Assembly: GCA_024644595.1 (NCBI GenBank)
Contig: JAHEHL010000004.1
Location: forward strand, 247,096-311,095
Reading direction: 5' to 3'
DNA from: Porticoccaceae bacterium
GTDB taxonomy: Bacteria > Pseudomonadota > Gammaproteobacteria > Pseudomonadales > Porticoccaceae
DNA: 64,000 nt
The notes beneath the pieces were generated by a model that made no database searches, was not told the DNA's origin, and worked only from the letters and a program-made list of their open reading frames with translations. Positions 9,067 through 18,023 of this stretch are shown piece by piece. The stretch's first letter is position 1; every line of letters starts with the position of its first letter. The position numbers and the translations under genes were made by a program.

Positions 9067-11163
9067 TTGCCATTAAAGTCTGCTGGCAAAAAACCTGCCC
9101 CTCAATGCACTGTTTGTAAGGTTGTCGCTATTCTCACTATCACTTTTTCCAGTGACCTGAAGATTCGTCTTCGGCACACACTTGCCGCAGTGATCACTGT
9201 GCTCTGCTGCTCAGTCACAGGAGCCGGCGCGGAGACCACCGAGGCACAGCGCGCGAATGATCTGCTTGTGCAACAGCGGGCGCTCTACGCCGACGCGATC
9301 GAACTGATTCGAAAAGGCAAGCGGCAGCGTGTGACACAGATACGCAATCAACTCGTCGACTACCCGCTCTATCCCTATCTTGTCTACGCCGATCTTGCCG
9401 CCAATATGCATTATTCGAGAAAGTCCGACATTAGCCAGTATCTGGACAACTATGCTGGCAGCGTCAAGGCCCAGCACCTGCGTAAACGCTGGCTCGATTA
9501 TCTCGCGCGGCGTACCTACTGGACAACATTTATGGCGTTTTATGATCCAGACGAGGCGTCGGTCAAGCACCAGTGCCAATATCAGCTGGCCCGCTACTAT
9601 GGTGATCCCAAAGACCCTGCCCAGCCCGCGCGCCGCGCGCAGGCTCTGGATGCCGCGCTGGAATTATGGAATATCGAGCAATCACAGCCGAGTGAGTGCG
9701 ACAAACTATTTAGCCGCTTACAGGCTGAAAACAAGATAAGTCAATCGCTGGTGTGGGAGCGATTCAATAAGGCCCTCCTCAATCATGAGTACCAACTCGC
9801 CCGATACCTGCAGCGCTCTCTAACCAGCCAACGTTACCAAGCGCTGAGCCAACTTTACTATGAGGTCGACCGCAATCCAGCCAGCATCTCCGAATTTGGC
9901 CAGTCAGCTCAGAACAGTCGTGAAGAACTGCAAATTATTCGCCATGGGCTGATTCATCTCGCCCGCAAGGACAGTCACGCTGCCTTAAAACAATGGAGCC
10001 GCTATCAACAGACTCATGAATTTAGTCATAGCGATCGCAGTGACATCGTCACGGCCATTATTAAAGGACTGTTTGAACAGGGCTTTGCCGCTATCGCCGA
10101 CACCTACTTTGTCGATCACCTGCAACTACTGAACGACACTCTGGACGGAAGCTTGGTGGAATGGCGTATTCGCCGAGCCCTCGAGAAGAGAGATTGGCCC
10201 GCGGTGCAGCTGTGGCTAAAACGACTCCCCAAACAACGGCAAACCAGTTCAGTCTGGCGCTACTGGACTATTCGCAGTATGCAGAGCGACCCGACCACTA
10301 CACGCGATCCGGCGATTACCGAGCTGACCGCAAGTCTCGCCAAGGAACGTGATTTTTATGGTTTTCTGGCCAGTGACATGCTCGACCGGGAATACAGTCT
10401 CAATCACAACCCAATTACCATAAATCAGCAACAGCTCGCTGCTATTGAGGCCATCCCCGCAATGGCTCGTGCACGAGAATTGTACTTTCACGGCGACACG
10501 CTCGATGCCAATCGCGAATGGAATCAGGCTTCTGCCAACTTCAACTATGAGGAATGGCTTGCCAGCGCGATGGTGAGCGGCAAGTGGCAATGGCACAGCA
10601 AAGCTATTGCCAGCCTTGGTCGCGCGCGCTACTGGGATGATATCGAGCTGCGCTTTCCACTAGCCTATGCAGCAGACATCGATAAAGCCGCTCAGGCAAC
10701 TGGCATAGAAAACTACTTATTGTTTGCTTTGGCACGACAAGAGAGCGCCTTTGAATCCTCAGCAACCTCCTCGGCTGGCGCGCGAGGGCTGATGCAGGTG
10801 ATGCCGGCGACGGCCAAGAGCACTGCGCGAAAGTATAAAATACCCTATCGCAAGCGCTCACAGCTCCTGGATGCGAAGACCAACATCGCTATTGCCAGCC
10901 GCTATTATCAGGAATTGTTGGCGCGTTACAGCGGCAACCGCATTGCTGCGACCGCAGCCTACAATGCGGGCCCTTACCGGGTTGACCAGTGGCTAAAGAA
11001 CAGTGATGGTCAACTGCCTTTCGACATCTGGATTGAGGTAATTCCCTACCGCGAAACCCGATCTTATGTGCGGAATGTTTTGATGTATTCAATTATCTAC
11101 TCACGCAAACTAGGTGCTGAACCACCGATGGTGCTGCGCGATGAAACCTACAGGCTGCTGTGA
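9067..11163 (+). CDS. slt: soluble lytic murein transglycosylase (Slt70-like)
   Basis: Periplasmic enzyme that cleaves peptidoglycan to 1,6-anhydromuropeptides. A long alpha-helical superhelical domain is followed by a C-terminal GH23 catalytic domain with the catalytic Glu (~559) in ARQESAF, then GLMQVMPATA and AAYNAGP. A signal-peptide-like stretch (LRHTLAAVITVLCC...GAGA) is visible, but no in-frame ATG precedes it. The listed start is TTG 9067; CTG 9157 is an alternative, and the ATG at 9059 is out of frame and stops after five codons. The stop overlaps the tatD start, so the two are coupled. Substrates feed the NagZ recycling route. Confidence 0.93.
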   Translation: MPLKSAGKKPAPQCTVCKVVAILTITFSSDLKIRLRHTLAAVITVLCCSVTGAGAETTEAQRANDLLVQQRALYADAIELIRKGKRQRVTQIRNQLVDYPLYPYLVYADLAANMHYSRKSDISQYLDNYAGSVKAQHLRKRWLDYLARRTYWTTFMAFYDPDEASVKHQCQYQLARYYGDPKDPAQPARRAQALDAALELWNIEQSQPSECDKLFSRLQAENKISQSLVWERFNKALLNHEYQLARYLQRSLTSQRYQALSQLYYEVDRNPASISEFGQSAQNSREELQIIRHGLIHLARKDSHAALKQWSRYQQTHEFSHSDRSDIVTAIIKGLFEQGFAAIADTYFVDHLQLLNDTLDGSLVEWRIRRALEKRDWPAVQLWLKRLPKQRQTSSVWRYWTIRSMQSDPTTTRDPAITELTASLAKERDFYGFLASDMLDREYSLNHNPITINQQQLAAIEAIPAMARARELYFHGDTLDANREWNQASANFNYEEWLASAMVSGKWQWHSKAIASLGRARYWDDIELRFPLAYAADIDKAAQATGIENYLLFALARQESAFESSATSSAGARGLMQVMPATAKSTARKYKIPYRKRSQLLDAKTNIAIASRYYQELLARYSGNRIAATAAYNAGPYRVDQWLKNSDGQLPFDIWIEVIPYRETRSYVRNVLMYSIIYSRKLGAEPPMVLRDETYRLL

Positions 11164-11987
11164 TGCAATTGATTGATATTGGCGTCAACCTCTCCAACGC
11201 GCGCTTCGATAATGACCGCGGTGAACTACTGGAGCGGGCTCGAGATGCCGGAGTTGAGAAACTGATTCTGACAGGGACATCCATCAGTGAAAGCGAGCAT
11301 GTCGTCGCACTCTGCAGCGAGTATGCAGAGCGCTTCCCGGAGATGCTCTATGCCACCGCTGGAATACACCCGCATGATGCCAAGTCATTAAACAGTGAGT
11401 CGATCGCCACATTGAAAGCGCTAGCAACACAGCCCTGCGTGGTCGCACTGGGCGAGATGGGGTTGGACTTTAACCGCAATTTTTCTAACCCAGCTGCCCA
11501 AGAGAAAGCCTTTGAGGCCCAGCTTGAACTCGCTGTGGCACTGCAACTTCCCGTGTTTCTTCATGAGCGCGACGCTGCCGATAGACAGCTACAGATTCTA
11601 CGGGTATACCGAGATCATTTGTCAGATGCAGTTCTACATTGCTTTACAGGTACTAGAGAGGCTCTCTACGGTTATTTAGATCTCGATCTACACATCGGCA
11701 TCACCGGCTGGATCTGCGACGACAGGCGCGGTGAGGCACTGCAAAAGCTGGTTGTTGACATTCCTCGACATCGATTAATGGTAGAGACCGATGCGCCGTA
11801 TCTTTCACCCAAGAATCTACCGAAAAATCAGTTACCCTATCCAATCTCTGGAAGCCGCAATGAACCCTGCACCCTTCCTTTTATTGTCAGGACAATTGCA
11901 CACCACAGAGAGGAAACCGCCGAACAGGTTGCTCGGCAGACCACAGCGAATGCAACAAGGTTTTTTAGACTCGACTCAGTCGTTTAG
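11163..11987 (+). CDS. tatD: TatD-family metal-dependent DNase
   Basis: 274-aa amidohydrolase-fold nuclease. It closely follows E. coli TatD by remembered sequence: IDIGVNL near the start, AGIHPHDAK, GEMGLDFNRNFS, HCFTGTRE, IGITGWICDDRRG and ETDAPYL. Metal ligands lie in HPHD, GE and ETDAP. TatD is a 3'-5' exonuclease linked to DNA repair and fragmentation. The ATG at 11163 shares its A with the slt TGA (TGATG), indicating translational coupling; a GTG one codon upstream is possible. Confidence 0.94.
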   Translation: MQLIDIGVNLSNARFDNDRGELLERARDAGVEKLILTGTSISESEHVVALCSEYAERFPEMLYATAGIHPHDAKSLNSESIATLKALATQPCVVALGEMGLDFNRNFSNPAAQEKAFEAQLELAVALQLPVFLHERDAADRQLQILRVYRDHLSDAVLHCFTGTREALYGYLDLDLHIGITGWICDDRRGEALQKLVVDIPRHRLMVETDAPYLSPKNLPKNQLPYPISGSRNEPCTLPFIVRTIAHHREETAEQVARQTTANATRFFRLDSVV

Positions 11988-12021
11988 CTCACTGCAAAAG
12001 CGGGTCATGTAGGCGAGTCAT

Positions 12022-12495
12022 TTACTCTGCGCAGACAAGCCTGTCGCCCACGGCAATCAAACCATTACTGCGGATCTGTGCTCGCAGCCCCCCCTTGCCC
12101 AACAGCTCGGGAAGAATTTTTACCCCAAGGCGCCTCTGCAGGCTCGCGCAGGGTTCACACAACTGGACACCATAGAAACTGATGTTATTGATGGTAAAGG
12201 TTTTACCCACTAAATCATTCAGGCCAATTCCCGTGGTTATCAGGTTGCGACGAAAGTCACTTTCATGAAAGGTGTAACCGTGACTGCGATTAAATGTCTC
12301 GATCACTTCTGATTCGATAAAGGTGATTTCCCAATCGGGCTGACCTTTATAGTTCGAACGACTCTTGCCGGTTCTGGAAAAATAGCGGTCCCCCTCGATG
12401 CCCTGACCTGCGCGCACCGAAACCTTGTCATAACCCATGACACCAGCGCCTTTTGATGGCGCCAGATAGATCCCAGTAATTTTTCCCTGGCTCAC
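12022..12495 (-). CDS. MOSC domain-containing protein
   Basis: 157-aa stand-alone MOSC domain (molybdenum-cofactor sulfurase C-terminal fold). It has GIEGDRYF, the FIESEVIE...F.RNLITTGI...LVG core and the conserved Cys in LCEPCASLQRR, which in MOSC proteins binds or transfers sulfur for Mo enzymes. It starts with GTG and is separated by only 3 bp from the upstream HD-domain gene, so one operon is likely. The metabolic role is unknown; single-domain MOSC proteins are often linked to detoxification by Mo enzymes. Confidence 0.88.
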   Translation of the reverse strand: MSQGKITGIYLAPSKGAGVMGYDKVSVRAGQGIEGDRYFSRTGKSRSNYKGQPDWEITFIESEVIETFNRSHGYTFHESDFRRNLITTGIGLNDLVGKTFTINNISFYGVQLCEPCASLQRRLGVKILPELLGKGGLRAQIRSNGLIAVGDRLVCAE

Positions 12496-12498
12496 AGC

Positions 12499-13077
12499 CT
12501 ACTCCATAAAGCTTTTGTAAAGGCTCTGCTTAGGCGAACTGAAAACACTGCGAACCATTGGTTCAAAAAGAGATAAATCCAACTTCGCCATCTTGGGATC
12601 AAATGATGGATCATCGTACTTGGCAATAAAGCGAGCAGTGCGCTTATAGTTTGGATTTTCCAGAAACTGTTCGCGCATATTGCGATCGGCCCCGAGAAAG
12701 TGGAAGAAGTTATAACCCTGAAAAATCGCGTGATGTTTGATCATCCAATGATTTTCCTCCGACACGAAGGGCTGCAAAATAACCGCTGCCAAATCGGCAT
12801 GATTGGTGCTGCCCAATGTATCGCCAATATCATGCAGCAGCGCACAGACTATATACTCTTCGTCCTCACCCGCCTCGGCTGCGCGGTGGGCTGTCTGCAG
12901 TGAATGCTGCAAGCGATCAATAGCGAAGCCACCATAGTCACCGTCGAGCAACTCGAGATGGGTCAAAATACGATCGGGAAGTTTTTTGGCAAACGCTATC
13001 TGCTCGGGGAGGATGATCTGCCAATCCTCTGCGGTGCTGTCTGACATTTTGGAAAAAGTGGCTTGTGTTGCTTGCAT
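12499..13077 (-). CDS. HD-domain metal-dependent protein (hydrolase or PhnZ/MIOX-like oxygenase)
   Basis: About 192 aa from the ATG at 13077 (MQATQATFSKMSD); the frame extends to a TTG at 13113. Metal-site residues are visible in order: H in RLQHSLQTA, HD in ALLHDIGD, a further H in STNHADLAA, HH in MIKHHAIFQGY, and D in AKYDDPSFDP. This resembles HD proteins related to mixed-valent di-iron oxygenases (MIOX, PhnZ) as much as phosphohydrolases. I cannot tell the reaction from sequence. It is co-directional with and 3 bp from the MOSC gene. Confidence 0.82.
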   Translation of the reverse strand: MQATQATFSKMSDSTAEDWQIILPEQIAFAKKLPDRILTHLELLDGDYGGFAIDRLQHSLQTAHRAAEAGEDEEYIVCALLHDIGDTLGSTNHADLAAVILQPFVSEENHWMIKHHAIFQGYNFFHFLGADRNMREQFLENPNYKRTARFIAKYDDPSFDPKMAKLDLSLFEPMVRSVFSSPKQSLYKSFME

Positions 13078-13204
13078 ATCGGGTGGCCCCCATTGAGCGC
13101 TCGTCCTGTGCAATATTTTTTTGCACTGCCAATAAAGACACCAGCGAGCTTTTTATTTGTGAGCCCGGATACTAGCACCACAGAACCCTTTTTTCTAATC
13201 AAAA

Positions 13205-13224
13205 AGAGCTCTCACGAGAGAGTC
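13205..13224 (-). terminator. weak Rho-independent terminator of the GH3 gene
   Basis: Read on the minus strand just after the GH3 stop: CTCTC-TCGT-GAGAG followed by CTCTTTTTG. The stem is only 5 bp and the T-run short, so this is a tentative call. Confidence 0.4.
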
Positions 13225-13226
13225 AA

Positions 13227-15722
13227 TTAACTACAGCTCATCACCATCACTTCAGCAATCTCCGAGGTAATTCGAAGATCGGAAATGGTCATAGAAAACT
13301 CCGCCGAGCTCGACAGCGCTAAAGGTGTATCAACTCGACTGAGGTCAACCCCAATTGCGTCGAAGCAATCGAGTGCAATCCCCATACGCACCTGCTGGCC
13401 AATCGGCACAGCGCTGACAAAACGGGTCAGATCGAGACTCCCGGAACAGGGCCAGCCACAGTCCATTCGCAGCGTCACAGCACCATCAGGATGTTTATTG
13501 ACCACAAACTCCATCGCCAGTGAGGCACCCTCTTCGCGAAGGGCGGAAAGATCAACGGAAACTTCAGATTGCCAATAGAACAGACTCTCACGACCACCGC
13601 TCCATTCCAGCAGGCGCGAATCCTCCTGAACGGCACCGTCCACGGTGGTCACGGAGAGGTCGCCAAATGCGGTCACCGTTTTATTACCGCTAACAGGCTT
13701 AGCCCAGTTACTGGAATCTCCAACAAAGGTTTTAAACGGCGGTCTGGTGCTACCGTTAAACACAATGCGTGCCGCCTTGGAGCTATCTATGATAGACCGA
13801 TCAGAGAGGTTGTCAGCAACGATTGCCTCATCGCCATAGCCCAGCCCCTGCCCTATTGAGAGCAGATCATCAGCCACAGGCAAATTTTTATCCGCAGTAT
13901 TAAGCTCGACATTGGGCCAGTCGAAAGACAGACGACCAGCGAAATCATGACGTATGTTGCCTTGCTTGTCGGCCACGAGCACGTCGGCAATCCCACCACC
14001 CTCGCTGCCTGGCAACCAGGCGACCACAAAGGCATCAGAGTGATTAATTTCAGCATTCACCCACAACGGACGGCCCGTCAAGAACACCGAAACCACCGGG
14101 ATATCCTGCGCCTGCAGCGATTTTAAAAGATTCAGGTCCGCGCGAGATCCATTATTCAGCAGCAGTGATTCAATGTCGCCCACCCCTTCCGCATAGGGTT
14201 CTTCACCAAACACCACAACGGCTACGTCAGGCTTTTTAGACCAGCTGCCGTCCACACTTAACTCGGTAGAGCCGCCATTATTTTCAATCGCCTCTTTAAG
14301 TCCTGCATAGATCGACGTAGCACCGGGGAAATCGCTATTCTTGTTTTCGGTGCCCTGCCAAGTAATTGTCCAGCCACCATTCTGCTTGCCAATATTGTCG
14401 GCGCCATCGCCACTCACCAGAACATGCAGCGGGCCTTTTAACGGCAACACATTGTCACGATTCTTCAACAACACGAGTGACTTTCGCACTGCCTCTCGAG
14501 CCACCGCACGATGCTCAGCCGCACCGATTAATTCGGTCTGACCGACTATGCCTCGCGATGAAGGCGCCCCCTTTTCGAACATGCCAGCACGCATCTTGAC
14601 TTTGAGGATACGGGTCACAGCGTCGTCAATACGCGCCATTGGGATTTCACCGCTCTCGACCTGCTGCTGAGTATTAGCCAACAGTTCCTTCCAGTCCTCA
14701 GGCACCATAATCATATCGATACCGGCGTTGATCGCCTGCGGACAGCTTTCGGTGTTACAGCCATCTACCTGGCCGACTCCATCCCAATCACTGATCACAA
14801 ACCCGTCAAAACCGAGCTGACCTTTAAGCACATCGGTTAACAGCGTTTTATTACCGTGAATCTTGTCGCCGTTCCAGCTATTAAACGAAGCCATAACCGT
14901 TGCGACACCAGCGTCAATTGCTTCAAGGTAGCCCTGACCATGCAGCTCCATCAGCTGATCCAGCTTAAGCACGGCATCACCCTGATCTATGCCGCGATAA
15001 GTGCCACCATCACCGATAAAATGTTTCGCCGTCGCGATGACTTTTCTGGGATTGCTGCGCAACTCGTTTTCGCTGCCTTGCATTCCCAAAACAATTTCAG
15101 CCGCATAGGATTTAACAATCGCAGCATCGCTGCTATACCCTTCGTAAGTACGTCCCCAACGATTATCTTTGACCACCGCAACAGTGGGCGCAAATATCCA
15201 GTCAATTCCGGTCACCGCAACTTCTGTGGCTGTAATTTCACCGATTTTACGCATTAGCTGGGGATCGTTGGCTGCGCCTAAACCAATGTTGTGTGGAAAC
15301 AGTGTCGCCCCAATCACATTGTTATGACCGTGCACAGCATCTGTGCCCCAAATTACCGGAATCGCCAAACCGCCGTCCGAAATATCCATAGACGCATAGT
15401 AGTAGTCATCCGCCAGATCAACCCACTCCTGGATTGATGCGTTTTTGTGCATGCTTGGGAAAGATCCACCACCATTTAACACAGAACCCAGGTGATATTT
15501 TTTAACCTCGGCCGGCGTAGTAAACTTGATTTCCGGCTGGATCATCTGACCCACTTTCTGGGCAACCGACATTTTGGCTACCAGTTCTGCCACGCGTTGA
15601 TCAATATCGTCTGCGGCCACCACATCGGATGCCACCAGTTTGACTGGAAACATCAAGACAACTGCGAAAGCCACAATCAACATCAAGCCTTTGACTGAGG
15701 GTGCGGTTTTTCCGTTAAACAT
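13227..15722 (-). CDS. secreted GH3 beta-glucosidase / exo-glucanase (ExoP/CelD type)
   Basis: 831 aa with an N-terminal signal peptide or anchor (GLMLIVAFAVVLMFPVKLVASD). GH3 catalytic domain: KHFIGDGG, then the nucleophile Asp312 in VISDWDG. The GH3 C-terminal alpha/beta domain follows (LVLLKNRDNVLPL, VVVFGEEPYAEG, WLPGSEGGG...DVL), and a final ~170-aa beta-rich module resembling the ExoP C-terminal carbohydrate-binding-like domain. Such enzymes release glucose from beta-1,3/1,4-glucan oligomers in the periplasm. AAGGAG precedes the ATG. Neighbouring sensor genes and a TonB receptor suggest a glucan-use locus. Confidence 0.93.
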   Translation of the reverse strand: MFNGKTAPSVKGLMLIVAFAVVLMFPVKLVASDVVAADDIDQRVAELVAKMSVAQKVGQMIQPEIKFTTPAEVKKYHLGSVLNGGGSFPSMHKNASIQEWVDLADDYYYASMDISDGGLAIPVIWGTDAVHGHNNVIGATLFPHNIGLGAANDPQLMRKIGEITATEVAVTGIDWIFAPTVAVVKDNRWGRTYEGYSSDAAIVKSYAAEIVLGMQGSENELRSNPRKVIATAKHFIGDGGTYRGIDQGDAVLKLDQLMELHGQGYLEAIDAGVATVMASFNSWNGDKIHGNKTLLTDVLKGQLGFDGFVISDWDGVGQVDGCNTESCPQAINAGIDMIMVPEDWKELLANTQQQVESGEIPMARIDDAVTRILKVKMRAGMFEKGAPSSRGIVGQTELIGAAEHRAVAREAVRKSLVLLKNRDNVLPLKGPLHVLVSGDGADNIGKQNGGWTITWQGTENKNSDFPGATSIYAGLKEAIENNGGSTELSVDGSWSKKPDVAVVVFGEEPYAEGVGDIESLLLNNGSRADLNLLKSLQAQDIPVVSVFLTGRPLWVNAEINHSDAFVVAWLPGSEGGGIADVLVADKQGNIRHDFAGRLSFDWPNVELNTADKNLPVADDLLSIGQGLGYGDEAIVADNLSDRSIIDSSKAARIVFNGSTRPPFKTFVGDSSNWAKPVSGNKTVTAFGDLSVTTVDGAVQEDSRLLEWSGGRESLFYWQSEVSVDLSALREEGASLAMEFVVNKHPDGAVTLRMDCGWPCSGSLDLTRFVSAVPIGQQVRMGIALDCFDAIGVDLSRVDTPLALSSSAEFSMTISDLRITSEIAEVMVMSCS

Positions 15723-15755
15723 ATTGGGGGGACTCCTTGAAAACCATAGATCCTA

Positions 15756-15766
15756 TGCGTTGAAAC
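15756..15766 (-). promoter_or_regulatory. candidate regulatory word shared with the sensor-kinase promoter
   Basis: Coding-strand GTTTCAACGCA, 34-44 bp upstream of the GH3 ATG. The same 11 bases recur at 17965-17975 in the same orientation upstream of the histidine kinase gene. Nearby, the + strand also has AAACCAT...ATGGTTT in inverted orientation (15741-15774). It could be a binding site of the adjacent LytTR regulator; this is inference. Confidence 0.35.
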
Positions 15767-15866
15767 GATGGTTTCACGTCGCCCGGCATGGCGGAAGTGC
15801 AGATGCGACAACTAGCAAGTCAACTGCGATAAGCGGGGAACCCTCGTTGACTGACTGATTGAAATG

Positions 15867-16676
15867 TTATTGGAATAACTGGCGAATCGCTTCTCTGTAG
15901 TTGCGGCTCACCTTGAGCGTATGGCCCTCTGATAAATGCAATAGGCTGCCGCCTTTCTGCAGCGGCGTAATAGTAACCACACGCTCGATATTGACCACTG
16001 TTGAACGATGAATGCGGACAAAAATCTTATCATCTAGCTTTTCCAGCAGCTCGCGCAGAGTACTCCTTACTATGTGGGTCTCATTATTGGCGTGAACACA
16101 CATATAGTCTCCTGCAGCATCTACCCAATCGATACTATCAAACGGAATTACCTTCACTACACCACTGTCACGGATAAGAAGCTTGCGCTTCATTCCGTCC
16201 GGGACCTCGTCATTCGATTGCGAGCGTGCTTCGTTCTCGCTATCAAGGCGTTTGGATATTTCATCAATTGCGCCAATTAACGGTGTCTTATGCCCTTCAT
16301 CACCAACAGCTGCATGCCGCTCAACAGCCCGCGCCACCGCTCGCTGAACACGCTCTGAATCCAACGGCTTGAGGACATAATCAACTGCATGCAGATCAAA
16401 GGCATCAATGGCAAACTGATTAAAGGCGGTGGCGAAAATCACCATTGGCATAACATCCGCTTGCATCGCCTTAACCACTTCGAAACCATTGACCCCCGGC
16501 ATTTGAATATCCAGAAACATCAGATCCGGAAGCAGTTCAGCAGCCGCAGCGATAGCATCGCGCCCATTTCTGAACTCTGCGATCACCTCGACATGATCAT
16601 TTTCACTTAAAATCGAGCGCAGCAACTGCAGGGCGAGAGGCTCGTCGTCAACAATTATGGTTTTTAATTTCGACAT
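15867..16676 (-). CDS. LytTR-family response regulator
   Basis: About 269 aa from the ATG at 16676; a TTG at 16700 is possible. The receiver domain (IIVDDEP, phospho-acceptor Asp in LMFLDIQMPG, FATAF, Lys in YVLKPLD) is joined by a linker to a LytTR DNA-binding domain (VKVIPFDSIDWVDAAGDYMCVH..., FVRIHRSTVVN). It binds DNA as the output of the kinase encoded 41 bp upstream on the same strand. Its position beside a GH3 glucosidase and a TonB receptor suggests control of polysaccharide genes, which is inferred. Confidence 0.93.
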   Translation of the reverse strand: MSKLKTIIVDDEPLALQLLRSILSENDHVEVIAEFRNGRDAIAAAAELLPDLMFLDIQMPGVNGFEVVKAMQADVMPMVIFATAFNQFAIDAFDLHAVDYVLKPLDSERVQRAVARAVERHAAVGDEGHKTPLIGAIDEISKRLDSENEARSQSNDEVPDGMKRKLLIRDSGVVKVIPFDSIDWVDAAGDYMCVHANNETHIVRSTLRELLEKLDDKIFVRIHRSTVVNIERVVTITPLQKGGSLLHLSEGHTLKVSRNYREAIRQLFQ

Positions 16677-16717
16677 AGTTATCGGTTTTGAGTTATTCAA
16701 TCAGTAAGTCTCAGAGC

Positions 16718-17863
16718 TTAAGCGCTCTGTAACAGTAATTCATCAGTCTTTTTTATTGGGGCTTCAAGTGGCACACAAATACGTACCGTCAATCCACCCT
16801 CGTCAGGCTCGAAAAAATCGAACTGATAGGCATCTGCATAAAAAGCCCTGAGCCGGTCAACAGTATTTTTTAACCCTATGCCCGCTCCATGCTCGGCGCG
16901 ATTCTCAGTTTCACGGAAGCCCGGACCCGTATCAGAAATTTCCACAACCAACTGATCTGCATCAACCTTGGCAATAACGTTTATCTTACCGCCGCTCACA
17001 GACGGTGCAATGGCATATTTGATGGCATTTTCAACCAACGGCTGAAGCAGCAGGCTCGGCACCTTAACATTTCTGGAGGCTTTATCGATATCAAACTCCA
17101 GCTCAAGCCGATCGGCGAACCGGGTTTGCTCAATACTCAGATAATGCTTCAACGCATTGATCTCCTCGTCCAAAGCAACCATTTCAACCGGGTCATTCTC
17201 CAGTGAATAGCGTAAAAAACTGCTCAACTGTACAATCATAGTATTGGCGTTTTTGGCATCACGCCCCACGACTAAGGCTGAAATTGCATTGAGTGTGTTA
17301 AACAGGAAGTGCGGATTAAGCTGATAGCGAAGCATTTTTAATTGTGCCTGCTGAGCCATCGTCTCGGCCTGGCTGCGCTTGAGCTGCTCCTGCTGATTGG
17401 CCGCCGCAACCTTCAACAATGTTTCATGCTCGCTCTGCAGCAGCAAATAGTACTTGATGCCATGATAAAACGCCGTCCAGCAGAGAAAAATAATAATCGA
17501 ACTAAACAACCATCCGCCGAAATCGGCCCACAGGTTAGTCTCATCAGTCATCCACATAAAGGTACCAAGCCTGAGCACCGACCATACCAACGAACAGGCC
17601 ATTACGGCGAGAACAGTTAGCGTCAAACGCCTCCATGCCGGCTTATCCCAGAGGTCAGTAAACACAGTACGCAGCGGCCATGACACACCAACCCCTAATA
17701 ATGACTGCAGTAATGTGTGGCCCACATAGGCAAAGCTCTGTTGGTTATACCACAGCGTCAAACTAAAAAAGCTAATCAGGGAAAGACTAAACCAACCAAT
17801 TATCTGCAACAGCAAAAATTGCGTATCTCGATCGTGATAAATATTTTTAAGCACAGGGCGCAT
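16718..17863 (-). CDS. LytS/AlgZ-type membrane sensor histidine kinase
   Basis: 381 aa. The N-terminal region has about four transmembrane segments (LLLQIIGWFSLSLISFF, LLQSLLGVGVSWPL, LTVLAVMACSLVW, LFSSIIIFLCWTAF), then a coiled coil rich in Gln/Glu, a His_kinase domain with the phospho-acceptor His in LNPHFLFNTLNAI, and an HATPase domain (PLVENAIKYA, DTGPGF, GIGLKNTVDRL). It has no periplasmic sensor domain, so it senses within the membrane or via a partner. Pairs with the downstream LytTR regulator. Confidence 0.93.
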   Translation of the reverse strand: MRPVLKNIYHDRDTQFLLLQIIGWFSLSLISFFSLTLWYNQQSFAYVGHTLLQSLLGVGVSWPLRTVFTDLWDKPAWRRLTLTVLAVMACSLVWSVLRLGTFMWMTDETNLWADFGGWLFSSIIIFLCWTAFYHGIKYYLLLQSEHETLLKVAAANQQEQLKRSQAETMAQQAQLKMLRYQLNPHFLFNTLNAISALVVGRDAKNANTMIVQLSSFLRYSLENDPVEMVALDEEINALKHYLSIEQTRFADRLELEFDIDKASRNVKVPSLLLQPLVENAIKYAIAPSVSGGKINVIAKVDADQLVVEISDTGPGFRETENRAEHGAGIGLKNTVDRLRAFYADAYQFDFFEPDEGGLTVRICVPLEAPIKKTDELLLQSA

Positions 17864-17964
17864 AAGGTTTGCCTTTATAGGTATTTTCTATCAACTGCGA
17901 CATAATTTTCGGCCTATCATAGAGCCTCAACAGCAAAACACCAATAATTGGGGCTTAATACCAG

Positions 17965-17975
17965 TGCGTTGAAAC
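17965..17975 (-). promoter_or_regulatory. second copy of the shared 11-bp word
   Basis: Coding-strand GTTTCAACGCA, 102-112 bp upstream of the histidine kinase ATG, identical to the copy before the GH3 gene. It lies 49 bp upstream of the divergent methyltransferase gene, so either gene could be the target. Confidence 0.3.
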
Positions 17976-18023
17976 CTCATATTTACTGTTAGAATTACAA
18001 CCCAAAAACATAGAACCCGCACT

